NCBI RefSeq assembly: GCF_001557535.2
Contig: NZ_CP014309.1
Coordinates: 62,001-126,000, forward strand
Source of the DNA: Burkholderia sp. PAMC 26561
Lineage (GTDB): Bacteria; Pseudomonadota; Gammaproteobacteria; Burkholderiales; Burkholderiaceae
Reading direction: 5' to 3'
Length of the DNA: 64,000 nt
The position numbers and the translations under genes were made by a program. The number at the start of each line of letters is the position of its first letter. The first letter of the stretch is position 1. Shown one piece after another: positions 16,001 to 25,441 of this stretch. Under the pieces are notes generated by a model. It ran no database searches. It was given only the letters and a program-made list of their open reading frames with translations, and had not been told where the DNA came from.

Positions 16001-19000
16001 GCGACAGCCAAATCCGTTTTATATCCAACCCAAACGCCGTCTGTCTGTTCCTCGAGTCCGGAAAGGCGATTGATTAACTGGTCAATCTGACGAAGTTCTC
16101 TGATGCGAGCGAGGTCTTCACGCGCCGTCTCGCCACACTGACCCCGGCTAACCGGGTCAAGCCCAACATCTTCCCAAGCCGCGCGTATGCGAGCCTGTTC
16201 GAGGGCAGTTTGGAAGCCAAGGGAAGCCCGCGCGACATCAAGTTCCGTCTTCAGTCCCAGCCATGCGCCCGATGTCGGCAACGACAGTTCGTCGAGCGCT
16301 TTAATTTCTTCTTGAAGTGAATCAATCTGCTTGAGACGTTCGATGTCACCGCCAATGTCGGGCTCGCCTCCGCCGGTCGACAGGTCCACGAGTTTCTTCA
16401 AAAGCGAGCGGCGGCGCATCATGCTCATCGGCCAGGACGAATCCTGCAGCTCCCGCCACTCGAGCTGGAGTTGCTGAACCGTTGCCGTCGAAATACCGTC
16501 TTTGTATTTGAGTGACAGTTGGTCAACCACGTCCTGGCGCTTTCGCAGCAGCTCAATGCCGGCGGAAAGCCGTGACCTTAGCGATTTGTTCCACGGCTGG
16601 GAAAGCTGCGAATGAAGTTCGTGATAACGAGTGAGCTGAACGATACCTTGTCGCACATCCTCCAAGACCTGGTTGCCCCGCGGCGCTGAAAGTGAAGCGT
16701 GCAGTTCGCGGTGTCGTTCGACCAATGGTTTCGCGACGCGCAGATAGTCTGCAATTGTTTTTGCATCCGGACGCAGAACGAACTGCCAATCGTGCCCAGA
16801 CGCAGACGGCAGAGTCGCAGCCATGAGGCGCAGGCCTTCCCTAACACGGGTGTCGAGAACAGGTGGCGGTAAACCGATGGCGACCCTCAGTTGCTCAGTT
16901 GCCGCTTCGAAACGGGCGACCCCCGGGCCAATGGCACGAGCCGAATCTAGCAGCGCGGCTTGCCACAGCGGCGACCACTCAGTCTGAACCACGTGAGCGA
17001 GTGGGCTCGACGTCAACTGCCCCTCTCCCATCAATTTCGCGTGAACATCCAGCAGCTCGGCCGTCTCACGCAGCGTTCGCATTGCAACTGAATCGTGAAC
17101 CCTAGCAGATGGCCATGAGAGCTGTAGAACTGGCATGTCATGCCAAGCAACGACGCGTCCAATCGCCTCGTAGACGCTTAGCCCGTTCGGGTATCGAAGA
17201 TGCAAACGTTCGACATAACCATTTAGCTGATTTCGCAATCCCTCAAGCCGTGCAGCTTCCGCATGCCATTCATCAGGTTCCAGAGCGGCAGCAGAATCCC
17301 ACGATGTACGCAGCTGTTCGAGAACTTCCGTCTTACGTGCTTTGTTGGAATGTAGTTCGAGGCAGAAGTTGCCAAGACCCACTTCGGCGAGTCGGCGATA
17401 CACTACATCTAGCGCCGCCATCTTCTCCGAAACAAAGAGCACACGCTTTTTTTCCGCCAGACATTGAGCAATCAGATTCGAGATAGTCTGGCTCTTCCCC
17501 GTTCCCGGAGGTCCGATGAGAACAAAGTCTTTCCCCTTGCTTCCTGCCACGACTGCTGAAAGCTGCGACGAGTCGGCCGGCAGCGGGCAGAAAGTGCTCT
17601 CCACCGGAAGCTCCACGTCGAGTCTTCTCGCGTCCGGAAACTCAACCGCGCTCTCATAGGAATCGCGCGGCGTTTCGATGAGGTGCCGCACGACCGCGTT
17701 CAGCTTTAGTTGCTCGGTTCGCTCCGTCAAATCCTTCCACATCAAGTACTTTGCGAACGAAAAGGTAGCCAAGACAACGTCCTCAACGACTTCCCATCCC
17801 TTGATGTCCTTGATAGCGCTGGAGACCGTCTTCCATATGCCCGCGACGTCCAAACCGGAATCATCCTTCGGCAACTCCGTGTCCTGGATGCCCAGTTCCA
17901 GTTCGAAATCCTGACGCAGCATTTCGATAAGGGTCGGGTTGAAGCGCGGCTCGTCGTCGTGCAACTTGAGGCTGAACCCGGAGCGGGCGCTGCGTCGCTC
18001 AAGCGACACTGGGACCAGGATAAGTGGCGCCCGGTACTTCTTGTCATCTTTCGCGTCACGAGTCCAGGACAGGAAGCCCAGCGCTAAGTACAACGTGTTA
18101 GAGCCGCCTTCCTGCAAATTGGTACGCGAGGTACGGAAAAGCTCAACGAGTCGCGTGTCCATCTCGTCCGGCGACAGTCCGACAAAAACCTCTTTGCGCT
18201 TTAAAGCATCTAACGCGTGGGAACGCCGGATGTTTTCGCGCTCACGCGCTTCGTGAATTGCCTGGCTACGAGGGTCGTTCCCATCCATTAAGTCCGGGCG
18301 CGTAAGCAACTTGATGACGTGACCTTCGGCTAGAATATCCTCAAGGTGACCCGGGTCAGGTGCATCCAGCTTCAATGATTTCTTGCCAGCCTTGAAGCTC
18401 AGCAGGTTGTTTCGAAGCGACAGGTCAAGAAGCTTCCGCTGCCAGCGGATCAGTCGGTCCTCTGGGCGTTCGACAGCCTTGTCGTCCGCAGAATTCTCCA
18501 GGTCTTCTGGCAACTCCGGAGAATCCTCAAGTCCGCGTTCCAAATTTGTTCCTTCCGTGCCAGCCGTCCCTCGCTCAACCACCTGCTCGCTGGCAAGCGG
18601 CTTGATGCGTTGCAGTCGAGCGCGGCGAATGTCAACAGCCATGTGAAAACTGCGTTCGGCTTCCTCGGAGATTTGCTCGTCACCATTCCCGATGGCGAAG
18701 CTGAAAGCCGGGTAAGGTCGGTGCGTGAGCATCGTCGACTCGAATACGACCATTTCCTTCAGCTTCACACGTTTGCGTAGTGCAGTCACATCATCGACAA
18801 CAGAGGTCGAGAACTCTTCCGCTTTCAGCCAGACGCCCGGGAACGCGTGACCGTCAGTAAAGACAAGGACAGCGTTGAGTCCTGCCTGCTCAAGCGCAGC
18901 GCACACAAATAGTGCGAGGTCGAGACAAGTGCCAAGGCCCGAGTCGACAATCTGACTGGGGCTGCGTACTTTCTGTCCGAACTGTTCGAAGCTAGCCGGG

Positions 19001-19626
19001 GGCACCGCATAATCGAGCCCCATCGACCCAATTGCGCTCCATATAGCGGAAGCCAATTCCCAGGCCCGGCGCGGCCCTTCCTGATACCCGTTAATCGCGC
19101 CCGACTTGCCGGCTTTGTGGAGTACGTCTGCGGCTTTCTTCAAAACCCGCTCTATCGCTGGTTCATTCGGTTGAACGAATGCCGCGACCATATCAGGTAA
19201 AGCCGAGAGGCCGCCCCATTGATTGCGCGGCAACAGTTCAACGGTAGATTCAAGCGAGGCGAGCTCAACAGGCTCTACCAACCCCGTCGTAAGCCTGAAG
19301 GTTATGACCGCCCGTTCCGATTCGGTCAACCGACCTAGAAGCGCCCCGTCCAACGACAGGTCGAGGTCGCGAATGCGCACATCCGTCCCAGCCGCGATAT
19401 GGTCCAAGTGCCACGTCTTCGGTTTGAAAAATGAGGGTTCCGACGATGCGGTTAGCCTCAACTGCTCGATATCGTCGTCGGTCTCATTGGCAAGCGAGAG
19501 TTCGTGGACAATAGGGACGGCGTTCTGGAAGTCGGCCAGATTTATCTTGCCAGCGAGCGTGGCTTTAATCTGCACGCAATGCGGCTCCTCCGGCGTTTCT
19601 GCCGGCTCAACAATACTCTCGTCCAT
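13009..19626 (-). CDS. giant DUF4011-type SF1 helicase with transglutaminase-like, Vsr-like and DUF3320 regions
   Basis: 2205 residues, apparently intact. Residues about 225-300 look transglutaminase-like, with Cys234 (GLGTCLDLALF) and His260 (FTDGHAFPGVW). DUF4011 begins near 391 (RLIRWQRKLLDLSLRNNLLS). Walker A is IGPPGTGKSQTISNL at about 704-718, Walker B FDEASQIPVWDAIG near 1550, then GDPKQLPPTSFFD and the motif VI region LNVAITRARQELRVF. A DUF559/Vsr-like nuclease follows at about 1848-1955 (FESPFEKAV, FRIDLGVVD, AGVECDGATYH, LGWDILRIWSTDWW). The end resembles DUF3320. Such helicase-nuclease proteins occur in defence islands and are thought to act on foreign nucleic acid; the exact mechanism here is inference. 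Start MDESIVEPAE; the 1.6 kb upstream contain no clear gene. Confidence 0.88.
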   Translation of the reverse strand: MDESIVEPAETPEEPHCVQIKATLAGKINLADFQNAVPIVHELSLANETDDDIEQLRLTASSEPSFFKPKTWHLDHIAAGTDVRIRDLDLSLDGALLGRLTESERAVITFRLTTGLVEPVELASLESTVELLPRNQWGGLSALPDMVAAFVQPNEPAIERVLKKAADVLHKAGKSGAINGYQEGPRRAWELASAIWSAIGSMGLDYAVPPASFEQFGQKVRSPSQIVDSGLGTCLDLALFVCAALEQAGLNAVLVFTDGHAFPGVWLKAEEFSTSVVDDVTALRKRVKLKEMVVFESTMLTHRPYPAFSFAIGNGDEQISEEAERSFHMAVDIRRARLQRIKPLASEQVVERGTAGTEGTNLERGLEDSPELPEDLENSADDKAVERPEDRLIRWQRKLLDLSLRNNLLSFKAGKKSLKLDAPDPGHLEDILAEGHVIKLLTRPDLMDGNDPRSQAIHEARERENIRRSHALDALKRKEVFVGLSPDEMDTRLVELFRTSRTNLQEGGSNTLYLALGFLSWTRDAKDDKKYRAPLILVPVSLERRSARSGFSLKLHDDEPRFNPTLIEMLRQDFELELGIQDTELPKDDSGLDVAGIWKTVSSAIKDIKGWEVVEDVVLATFSFAKYLMWKDLTERTEQLKLNAVVRHLIETPRDSYESAVEFPDARRLDVELPVESTFCPLPADSSQLSAVVAGSKGKDFVLIGPPGTGKSQTISNLIAQCLAEKKRVLFVSEKMAALDVVYRRLAEVGLGNFCLELHSNKARKTEVLEQLRTSWDSAAALEPDEWHAEAARLEGLRNQLNGYVERLHLRYPNGLSVYEAIGRVVAWHDMPVLQLSWPSARVHDSVAMRTLRETAELLDVHAKLMGEGQLTSSPLAHVVQTEWSPLWQAALLDSARAIGPGVARFEAATEQLRVAIGLPPPVLDTRVREGLRLMAATLPSASGHDWQFVLRPDAKTIADYLRVAKPLVERHRELHASLSAPRGNQVLEDVRQGIVQLTRYHELHSQLSQPWNKSLRSRLSAGIELLRKRQDVVDQLSLKYKDGISTATVQQLQLEWRELQDSSWPMSMMRRRSLLKKLVDLSTGGGEPDIGGDIERLKQIDSLQEEIKALDELSLPTSGAWLGLKTELDVARASLGFQTALEQARIRAAWEDVGLDPVSRGQCGETAREDLARIRELRQIDQLINRLSGLEEQTDGVWVGYKTDLAVAKTYVVFQGALAAAVASSYWQDEDFSVIERGSAGAVASADLKKMRDVVALGARLKEFDDLPAKTGGLWNGLQTKLEAIEPALIFFEALSGALALMANSPDALAAVKSPIALLLGDSNVLLEPTGAIAAAGRMYAEALKGFNQAVTQFTVASGLPSSDVATLGALIPTALAARASDVLASSNRLNAWCAWRKTRASALALGLAPLVAGVEQGAVRLERVKEAFETDYCRWWLNAVVDVDDVLRTFVSAEHEKRIRDFRELDERFIGLTQAWVRAQLSAGHPSPDRVSRGSEWGLLRYEMQKKTRHLPLRELMSQASSAVMRLTPCLLMSPLSIAQYLPAETANFDVVIFDEASQIPVWDAIGAMARAKQVIMVGDPKQLPPTSFFDRAESDIDDTDVETELESILEECIGANLPTMKLSWHYRSRHESLIAFSNHRYYDGGLVTFPSPVTNDRAVSFTHVANGQYERGGARTNKPEAKALVADLVGKMKAPGFHDSGLTIGVVTFNSEQQSLIEDLLDEERRRDPSIEHFFLETQLEPVFVKNLESVQGDERDIMYFSTTYGPGVDGNMPMNFGPMNQQGGERRLNVAITRARQELRVFSSFRPEQMDLSRSQALGVRDLKHFLEFADRGARALGEAVAGSLGDFESPFEKAVSNALTERGWTLHPQVGVSAFRIDLGVVDPDAPGRYLAGVECDGATYHRSATARDRDKLREQVLRGLGWDILRIWSTDWWIDMQGTLEKIHRQLEELLAEQRAKRAQTEQEATVLAEQVIADVMAMPDEQVGHSAEAAHISSDVDAAVDATVLPVTYARNASVSNLADSVEERFVEVDLTLEGYAVDANAFFDIVYNPTLLRLIEHVVRVEGPVRDEVLARRIARAHGWVRTGAKIQDRVVRLALQHCSSDPEDVGTFFRAKDDFAETQIRFRRPVDGTARSVDEVSLAELRALAFDMMRVGHDKESGVPAMAREVGLRKLNAGSRARLEMAWLDATKAISPNAEA

Positions 19627-21262
19627 CTGGCCCCCATCGCTGTGCTTGTATGTCTTCTATCAGTTTGATTATGTCGTCAGCTAGCCGTGACCCATATGCC
19701 GAGAAGGCACGCAGAATACGGGCTTTTCATGGAATCGGCGCCGGCAAGGAACACCTGTTTGTTCCTAGTCTCCGCGTTTACCCTAAATTCAATTCAGGCC
19801 GCCGAATACGCAAGGACACAAATGCCATCTTCAACTCGCTCAAAGGTTCCGGAGACAAACAATGCCGCCACTTTCTGTGGATGACAGAGCCGCTACGCAT
19901 GCTTCGGCTCGACAGCGTATCACCCTGGTTATCGGCGCTAAAGCCGAGAACATTAGGGCTGACTTGTGGGTATAGACGGCTTGCAAAGCAGCCGCACACT
20001 TGGGCGTGCATTACAAGACTTGTAAGAAAAGGCATACGATAGTTGCGATACAGCCGACGGAACACACCATGTCTCAGAAAATGCATATTCCCGTGCGCTC
20101 GGATTCGCATATCCCATATTTTCAGCGGTCGATTCACTTGCAACTACGGTCCGCGTTCGGGCGCCGCGAGTTCATATGCTCGCTTCGGACCGAAGACGCA
20201 GCCGGTCGCAGCCTTCCGGTCCGCTCCATTACTTGCAAAACTGGAAGAACTGCTTCACTTCGCTCGTACTAGCTCGGCGACAACATTTTGCAAGTGCCAC
20301 GGACTAGCCTCGCTATATGACGCATACCGAGACCGTCTATTCGCGGGCCATAAGACCGGACGTAATCTCACTCAATACGAAAGACCCGCGTCAGACGATG
20401 GCAAATCCACATTGTCGACATTCCGCCGAAAGCGGTACGAATTCCGTCCGTCGATGACCGCGCGATTGCTTACACGCCATCGCGCGTACGTTCTGGCTTG
20501 GGATGACAAACGGCGGCTGAGGCTGAGCTATGGCGACCTGACCTGTTGTTGAGCCGAACTCGCAGCGACGGAGCAAACCGTGAAGAATCATTAAGCAATA
20601 TCTGACTACACGAGCGCACGGGTCGAAGCCTCAAAATTACTGGCGCGGGTGGTTGTCGAAGGAGCTGGATGCCCAATTGATCCGCTTTTGATTTTCCCTG
20701 TGTCAGCGTCCGGATACTCAACGTAAAGCCATGAGCCTTCTATCTTCAAGCCCAGGACGACCTTTCCAAAGGGAAGCCGATCGACCGTGGGCGACTTGCT
20801 CTTCGCATTCTGGTGAAACGACAGTTGATAAGCCGTCGTGAAAACGAAGGCGCTGTCGGTCTCCCGCCGAGAACAGGCCCATACCCCTACTGAATGTTGT
20901 AACAGGTTCTTGCTCGATCAGCCGGATGTTGTGTGGGCGAACCGTCGAATGGGGTATCCAATGCAAGAGAGGAAGAACTGCACGGAACAAAGCACCAAGA
21001 TTCACCCAGATTGTTGCGGGCTACGGAATTACATGCCCATTCCTAAATTGCGGTGAAAACAGTACGCCACGCAAAGCGCGAATTACCTAAGCCTCAAAAT
21101 TCCCGATATGATTGATGGCGCATTCCGGGAAGCGCTAGCTTGGGTAACGCCGACGCTGAGTTGAATAAACCTTCCGTACTTCGATGTCTGCCGTGCTCTA
21201 GCGCGGTAGCAGCATATTCGGTCGCCAAGGCTTACATTCTCGATAAAAACAAAGAGAGATAG
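19627..21262. other. long gene-poor stretch between helicase and ATPase genes
   Basis: About 1.6 kb with no convincing gene. Several open frames of 60-170 codons exist on both strands, but they overlap one another and lack protein-like composition. The only piece that reads like protein is a start-less SH3-like fragment (listed separately). The divergent arrangement of the helicase and ATPase genes means both promoters should lie here. It may be the scar of lost genes. Confidence 0.6.
20606..20917 (-). pseudogene. start-less fragment resembling a bacterial SH3-like domain
   Basis: An open frame with no ATG, GTG or TTG start in a sensible place reads DSAFVFTTAYQLSF, then SPTVDRLPFGKVVLGLKIEG and SWLYVEYPDADTGKIKSGSI before ending RALV-stop. 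The pattern of strand, RLPFGKVV, strand, GSWLYVEY, GKIKSGSI is like the end of an SH3b fold. Likely a truncated remnant; another frame on the same strand is also open, so confidence is limited. Confidence 0.35.
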
Positions 21263-21945
21263 ATGAGCGATATTAACGACGCGGCAGTTGGCCCTGTTTT
21301 AGACCCTTTCGAACAATGGCTATCAGAGCGCCATAAGTGGCTTCAAACCGCCGCAGCCAAGTTGATTCAGACTCGTGCCTTTCCCGACGCGGACGCTATC
21401 CGCGAACTAGCAGACTTGTGCGTCATTGAAGCGTCAAAACAAGGCGCAGATAAGTTTGAAACCGTTGCACCAGGAACTCTAGTTCAGGCACAGGGCCAAT
21501 CGCCTATTCGCCTTCGCCGAATCAGTGATGTAACGGGCGTGAACGCAATAAGAAGTGGCGCATCCATCGACTTTGGGACTAGCAGCATTTCTCTGGTCTA
21601 TGGTTCGAACGGTTCAGGAAAGAGCGGCTTTGCGCGCCTGATTAAGCAAATCTGTGGCTCTCGTGCAAAAGAAGACCTGCTTGGGAACGTCTTCAGCAAG
21701 GAACAGCCGGAGCCGTCCGCCCGCATTTTTCTTTCCGTTGGGGAAAAGGAAAAAGAAGGAGTCTGGACGCTGCCAGGAGGCGCTGTCCCGCAGTTGCGGC
21801 ATCTCCATGTGTTCGATTCGACAGTGGCGACCTTATATTTCGGTCAAAAAAACGAGGCGACTTACGAGCCGTCGCGCATGCGCTTTGAGATAGGCTGAAG
21901 AAAGTGGAGATCAATGTTTCGTAGAATGAGCGAAATGGAGATCAA

Positions 21946-22248
21946 ATGAATCGAGGACCGAAAGGCCGCTACACGAAGGAGTTTCGCGAGCAGGCGGTGA
22001 AGCTCGTTCTTGTCGATGGACTGTCGCAGCGAGAAGTTGCGGGCCGATTATCTTTGTCGGTTAAAACGCTTGGCGCGTGGGTCGTTGCCGAGCGAAAAGG
22101 GACGCTAACGAAGGTAGGCGAGACGCAAAAGCCGCAGAGCGAGTTGGAGGCGGAATTGGCGCGGGTCAAGCGCGAGCTGGCGACGGTCACGATGGAGCGC
22201 GATATTTTAAAAAAAGCGACGGTCTATTTCGCGAAGGAGTCGCGGTGA
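21946..22248 (+). CDS. IS3-family OrfA (helix-turn-helix protein)
   Basis: 100 residues. The N-terminus (YTKEFREQAVKLVLVDGLSQ, REVAGRLSLSVKTLGAWV) is the HTH_Tnp_1 DNA-binding domain, and the second half (ELEAELARVKRELATVTMER) is the leucine-zipper-like region. It ends in the overlap with orfB. Ribosomes that slip back one base at the A7G run just before its end would make the OrfAB transposase. Confidence 0.92.
   Translation: MNRGPKGRYTKEFREQAVKLVLVDGLSQREVAGRLSLSVKTLGAWVVAERKGTLTKVGETQKPQSELEAELARVKRELATVTMERDILKKATVYFAKESR
22209..22216 (+). promoter_or_regulatory. programmed minus-one frameshift site of IS3 orfA/orfB
   Basis: AAAAAAAG in the orfA codons DILKKAT, where orfB is in the minus-one frame. 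This A AAA AAG heptamer is the usual slippery signal of IS3-family elements and allows synthesis of the fused OrfAB transposase. Confidence 0.75.
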
Positions 22249-23120
22249 GATGTGACCGGATCGAAACGATGCGACAGGACTACCCGATTTCCGTGCTGTG
22301 CCGTGTGTTTGAGCTAGGGGCCAGCAGTTTCTACGCTTGGCGCCGACGGCTCGACTCGCCACGTGCACAAGAGAACGCGCGCCTTGAAATCGAGATTGTA
22401 GCGGCGCACGAACGAACTCGGCAAACGTATGGGCGCGAGCGATTGCAGGCGGATCTGCTTGATCATGGCGTGTGCGTTGGCCTTCACCGCATTAGGCGCA
22501 TTCGCACCAAGCTGGGACTGCGTTGCAAGCAGAAGCGCAAGTTCAGAAACACGACGGATTCGAAGCACGATTTGCCAGTCGCACCGAATTTGCTGGAACG
22601 CAACTTCGACATGAGCATGCCGAACCAGGCCTGGGTGAGCGATATCACGTACGTGTGGACAGATGAGGGCTGGTTGTATCTAGCCGGCATCAAGGATCTG
22701 TTCAACGGCGAGCTGGTCGGCTACGCCATGAGCGAACGTATGACCCGCACCTTGGTAATGCAGGCGCTATTTGCCGCGGTCGCACTTAAACGGCCCGCAG
22801 CCGGTTTGATCCTACATTCGGATCGTGGCAGTCAATATTGTTCGCATGACTATCGGGATCTAGCAAAGCAGTTCGGCATGACGATGTCCATGAGTCGCAA
22901 AGGCGATTGCTACGATAATGCGCCGATGGAAAGCTTCTGGGGGTCGCTCAAAAACGAACTCGTGCATCACCGCCGGTTCACGACGCGCGCCGAGGCCCGG
23001 CAGGCCATCACCGAATACATCGAGATCTTCTACAACCGGCAACGCAAGCAAGCCCGTCTTGACTATCTGTCGCCTGCTGCCTTCGTGCAGCGATTTTATA
23101 AAACGCGACTCGCGGCTTAA
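22245..23120 (+). CDS. IS3-family OrfB, DDE transposase domain
   Basis: About 291 residues from the GTG that overlaps the orfA stop; the frame is open further upstream, as needed for the fusion. The rve-type catalytic core is complete: WVSDITYVWTDEGW with the first Asp, LILHSDRGSQYCSHDY with the second, and CYDNAPMESFWGSLKNELVH with the Glu. The N-terminus (RRLDSPRAQENARLEIEIVA, QTYGRERLQADL) is the HTH_21 region. No damage is seen, so the element should be active. Confidence 0.92.
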   Translation: MRCDRIETMRQDYPISVLCRVFELGASSFYAWRRRLDSPRAQENARLEIEIVAAHERTRQTYGRERLQADLLDHGVCVGLHRIRRIRTKLGLRCKQKRKFRNTTDSKHDLPVAPNLLERNFDMSMPNQAWVSDITYVWTDEGWLYLAGIKDLFNGELVGYAMSERMTRTLVMQALFAAVALKRPAAGLILHSDRGSQYCSHDYRDLAKQFGMTMSMSRKGDCYDNAPMESFWGSLKNELVHHRRFTTRAEARQAITEYIEIFYNRQRKQARLDYLSPAAFVQRFYKTRLAA

Positions 23121-25132
23121 CCCATTGCTCTCCACTATTGACGACCGACCTCACTTCGTCTCATCGCTCATCAGGGTATGTGACCAAGTGTCGGTCGAGC
23201 TTGATGCGCGCAAGGAGAAGCTCCAAACAAAGCTGCCGGTTATACCGGTCGAACTGGCGGCAACTACGTCAGCGATGTTTGCCTTAAAGCTCAAAGCGGG
23301 CACCACTGAAGCTGCAATCGCTTCAGCATGCATGTACACAGACGAAATGAACCGTGAGCGCATTGCAGGAGAAGCGTCGCTTGCGGAGAAGGATATTCCA
23401 GGCAGGCTCAAGGTTATCGGTCGCGAGATTGCAGCCCTCGACATCGTAAAAACGTTGGTTCAATCGTGGAAGGCGGCCTTGGGCGACGACAAGCTGACTG
23501 AGCTGGCTAGCGCGCGTGCTGCCGCGCTGCGAAAACGGAAAGCTGCTGGCGAAGATGCGGCCAAGATATTTGCTGGCTCACCGGTAGATGGGATTGGCCA
23601 GGAATCTTGGCACGAGTTGTGGGAAAAAGCGCGCGATTTCTCCGTTTTTCATGCTTACAAAGAGTCCGAGTTCCCCAATATAGACGGTGGCGCGCGATGT
23701 GTCCTCTGTCAGCAATTGTTAGGCGATGATGCCAAAAACCGCCTCTCGCATTTCGAGCGCTTTGTTAAGGGCGAACTCGAGAAGGACGCGCAGGAAGCAG
23801 AACGTGCGCTGAAGAAGCTTGAGCAGGCTTTACCAAGCTTGCCTGAAGTGAAGGCTTGGGTAGTCACCACGGCCCCCATCAAGTTAGAGCACAAGGCAGC
23901 GACCGACTGGCTCACAGTCGTAGCAGAGCGGCGAAGCGCGGCAGATACCGCGGTGACAGCTGACGCGGTGCCTGACGTGGATTGGTCTGTTGTCGAATCA
24001 CCCATCACAGTAGTGTCCGATGCACTGCTCGCGGAGCAGAAGACACTGCAGGAACTCCTGCAGGACGGAAAGCGTAAGGAACTCGCGGCCCGCGTGAACG
24101 AACTCGTTGCCTGCCAATGGATAAATAGAGAGCAGGAGGCCGTTCGAATTGAGGTCAAGCGCTTGGACACGCTTGCGATACTCCAGAAGGGAGTTTCTCT
24201 GGCATCGACGACCGCGTTGACCAAGAAGAACACCGAGCTGGCGGAACTGGAGCTGCGAAGTGGGTATCAAGAACGCTTCGAGCAAGAACTGAAGGCTCTC
24301 AACGGTTCACGAATCCCCATCGAACCCAGGAGTAAGCAGCAGGGCAAGGGCAAAGTCACGTTTTCGCTCACGCTAAAAGATACTGGCGACGGCGTGAAGG
24401 CAGAGGCGGTCCTGAGTGAGGGTGAACGACGAATCATCGCCATGGCGGCATTCTTAGCTGATATTTCTGGGTCGGGTCAACCGACACCTTTCGTTTTCGA
24501 CGACCCGATTTCTTCGCTCGACCAAGACTTCGAAGAGCATGTGGTCAAGCGGCTTGTCGACCTGGCCCAAGAGCGTCAGGTGATTATTTTCACTCACAGG
24601 CTGTCTTTGGTGGCTCAGGTCGAGTCATTGGTGAAAAAGTTACAAGACAAGGCCAAGCTAGCAAAAAAGCCGATACCAATCGAACTCAACTCGCTTTCTC
24701 TCCGCCGCCTAGGCAAGACAGTCGGACTAATAGCCGACATCAATATCAGAGACGCCAAGCCGGATAAGGCCCTGAATCGCATTCGTAACGAGTCGTTGAA
24801 GCAACTTCGGAAGCTGCACGATGACGCGGATGTGGCAGGGTACGAGGAAAAGGTAAAAGGTATATGTAGCGACGTCCGAATCCTCGTCGAGCGGTGCGTT
24901 GAGACGGTACTTCTGAACGATGTATTGGTTAGGTTTCGGCGCAGTGTAACAACACAGAACAGAATCAGTACGCTCTCGAAGATTCAACCGGATGACTGCG
25001 CCCTGATCGACGACCTAATGACACGCTATTCGGTCTTCGAGCATTCGCAATCTACCGAGCTTCCCGCCGAATGTCCGGATATCGATGTGTTGGAGAAGGA
25101 CGTTGACGTGATGATTGCATGGATTAAGGAGT

Positions 25133-25399
25133 TCACGGAAAGGCCGGTCCAATAAAGCTGGTTTGGTCCGGCGATTGGCCACGTGCACGGAGAGTCGCTT
25201 CAAGGGCAATGCGATTGCCGTCCCGGACCACTGAACACCTTTGATAGCTCGAGCGATGTTGCCCGAACTTCTGTCGCATATCACGGACGGGCCAGTAGTC
25301 GAGCTCTACGGAGAGGTGACACGCGCATAGTTTGCCCGGGTCGACAATGAACGTCGCGGTTCGATGTCGGCCCATGTCAGGTCGAGTCGAACGCACCAT
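25133..25399 (-). CDS. unrecognised open frame overlapping the ATPase gene end
   Basis: 88 codons, with MGRHRTATFIVDPGKLCACH and RQKFGQHRSSYQRCSVVRDG. The composition is protein-like, but no family is recognised and the frame overlaps the last 23 bp of the opposite-strand ATPase gene. It might be a small gene or the tail of a lost one. Confidence 0.3.
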   Translation of the reverse strand: MVRSTRPDMGRHRTATFIVDPGKLCACHLSVELDYWPVRDMRQKFGQHRSSYQRCSVVRDGNRIALEATLRARGQSPDQTSFIGPAFP

Positions 25400-25441
25400 A
25401 GGCTGGCAACGCTCCGCCGGTCAGTGTCGGCTGCCGTGCTT

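Larger units (their letters stand above)
21886..23153 (+). mobile_element. IS3-family insertion sequence with 3-bp target duplication
   Basis: 1268 bp, beginning TGAGATAGGC and ending GACCGACCTCA, with imperfect terminal inverted repeats of about 30 bp. The flanks carry the direct repeat CTT (21883-21885 and 23154-23156), the 3-bp duplication usual for IS3. It contains overlapping orfA and orfB with a slippery A7G site. Deleting the element and one CTT restores the interrupted ATPase frame perfectly, so the insertion is recent and both ends are exact. Confidence 0.92.
21263..25155 (+). pseudogene. ATPase with anticodon-nuclease-like C-terminus, interrupted by an IS3-family element
   Basis: The two coding parts are up to 21885 and from 23157; joining them after removing the IS and one CTT copy gives YEPSRMRFVSSLIRVCDQ, an uninterrupted protein of 873 residues. 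Walker A is YGSNGSGKSGFARL (about 113-126); a CVLCQQ zinc-hook-like pair lies near 389 inside a coiled coil; Walker B is FVFDDPISSLDQDFEE near 652, followed by IIFTHRLSL. The C-terminus has RILVERCVE near 780 and FEHSQ near 836, an Arg-x3-Glu...His order like the PrrC/RloC anticodon nucleases. Family knowledge suggests an abortive-infection tRNA nuclease; the assignment is inference. As written, only a 211-residue stump with Walker A is made, from the first part. Confidence 0.82.

Noticed and set aside
19687..20552. Open frames of 65-169 codons in the gap between helicase and ATPase
   Set aside because: They overlap each other on both strands, are rich in Arg/Ser/Cys and have no recognisable motif or ribosome site.
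21886..21945. IS3 ends placed at TGGAGATCAATG/CATTGCTCTCCA
   Set aside because: These inner words are part of the terminal repeat, but only the outer ends TGAGATAG/ACCTCA give a target duplication and restore the interrupted gene.
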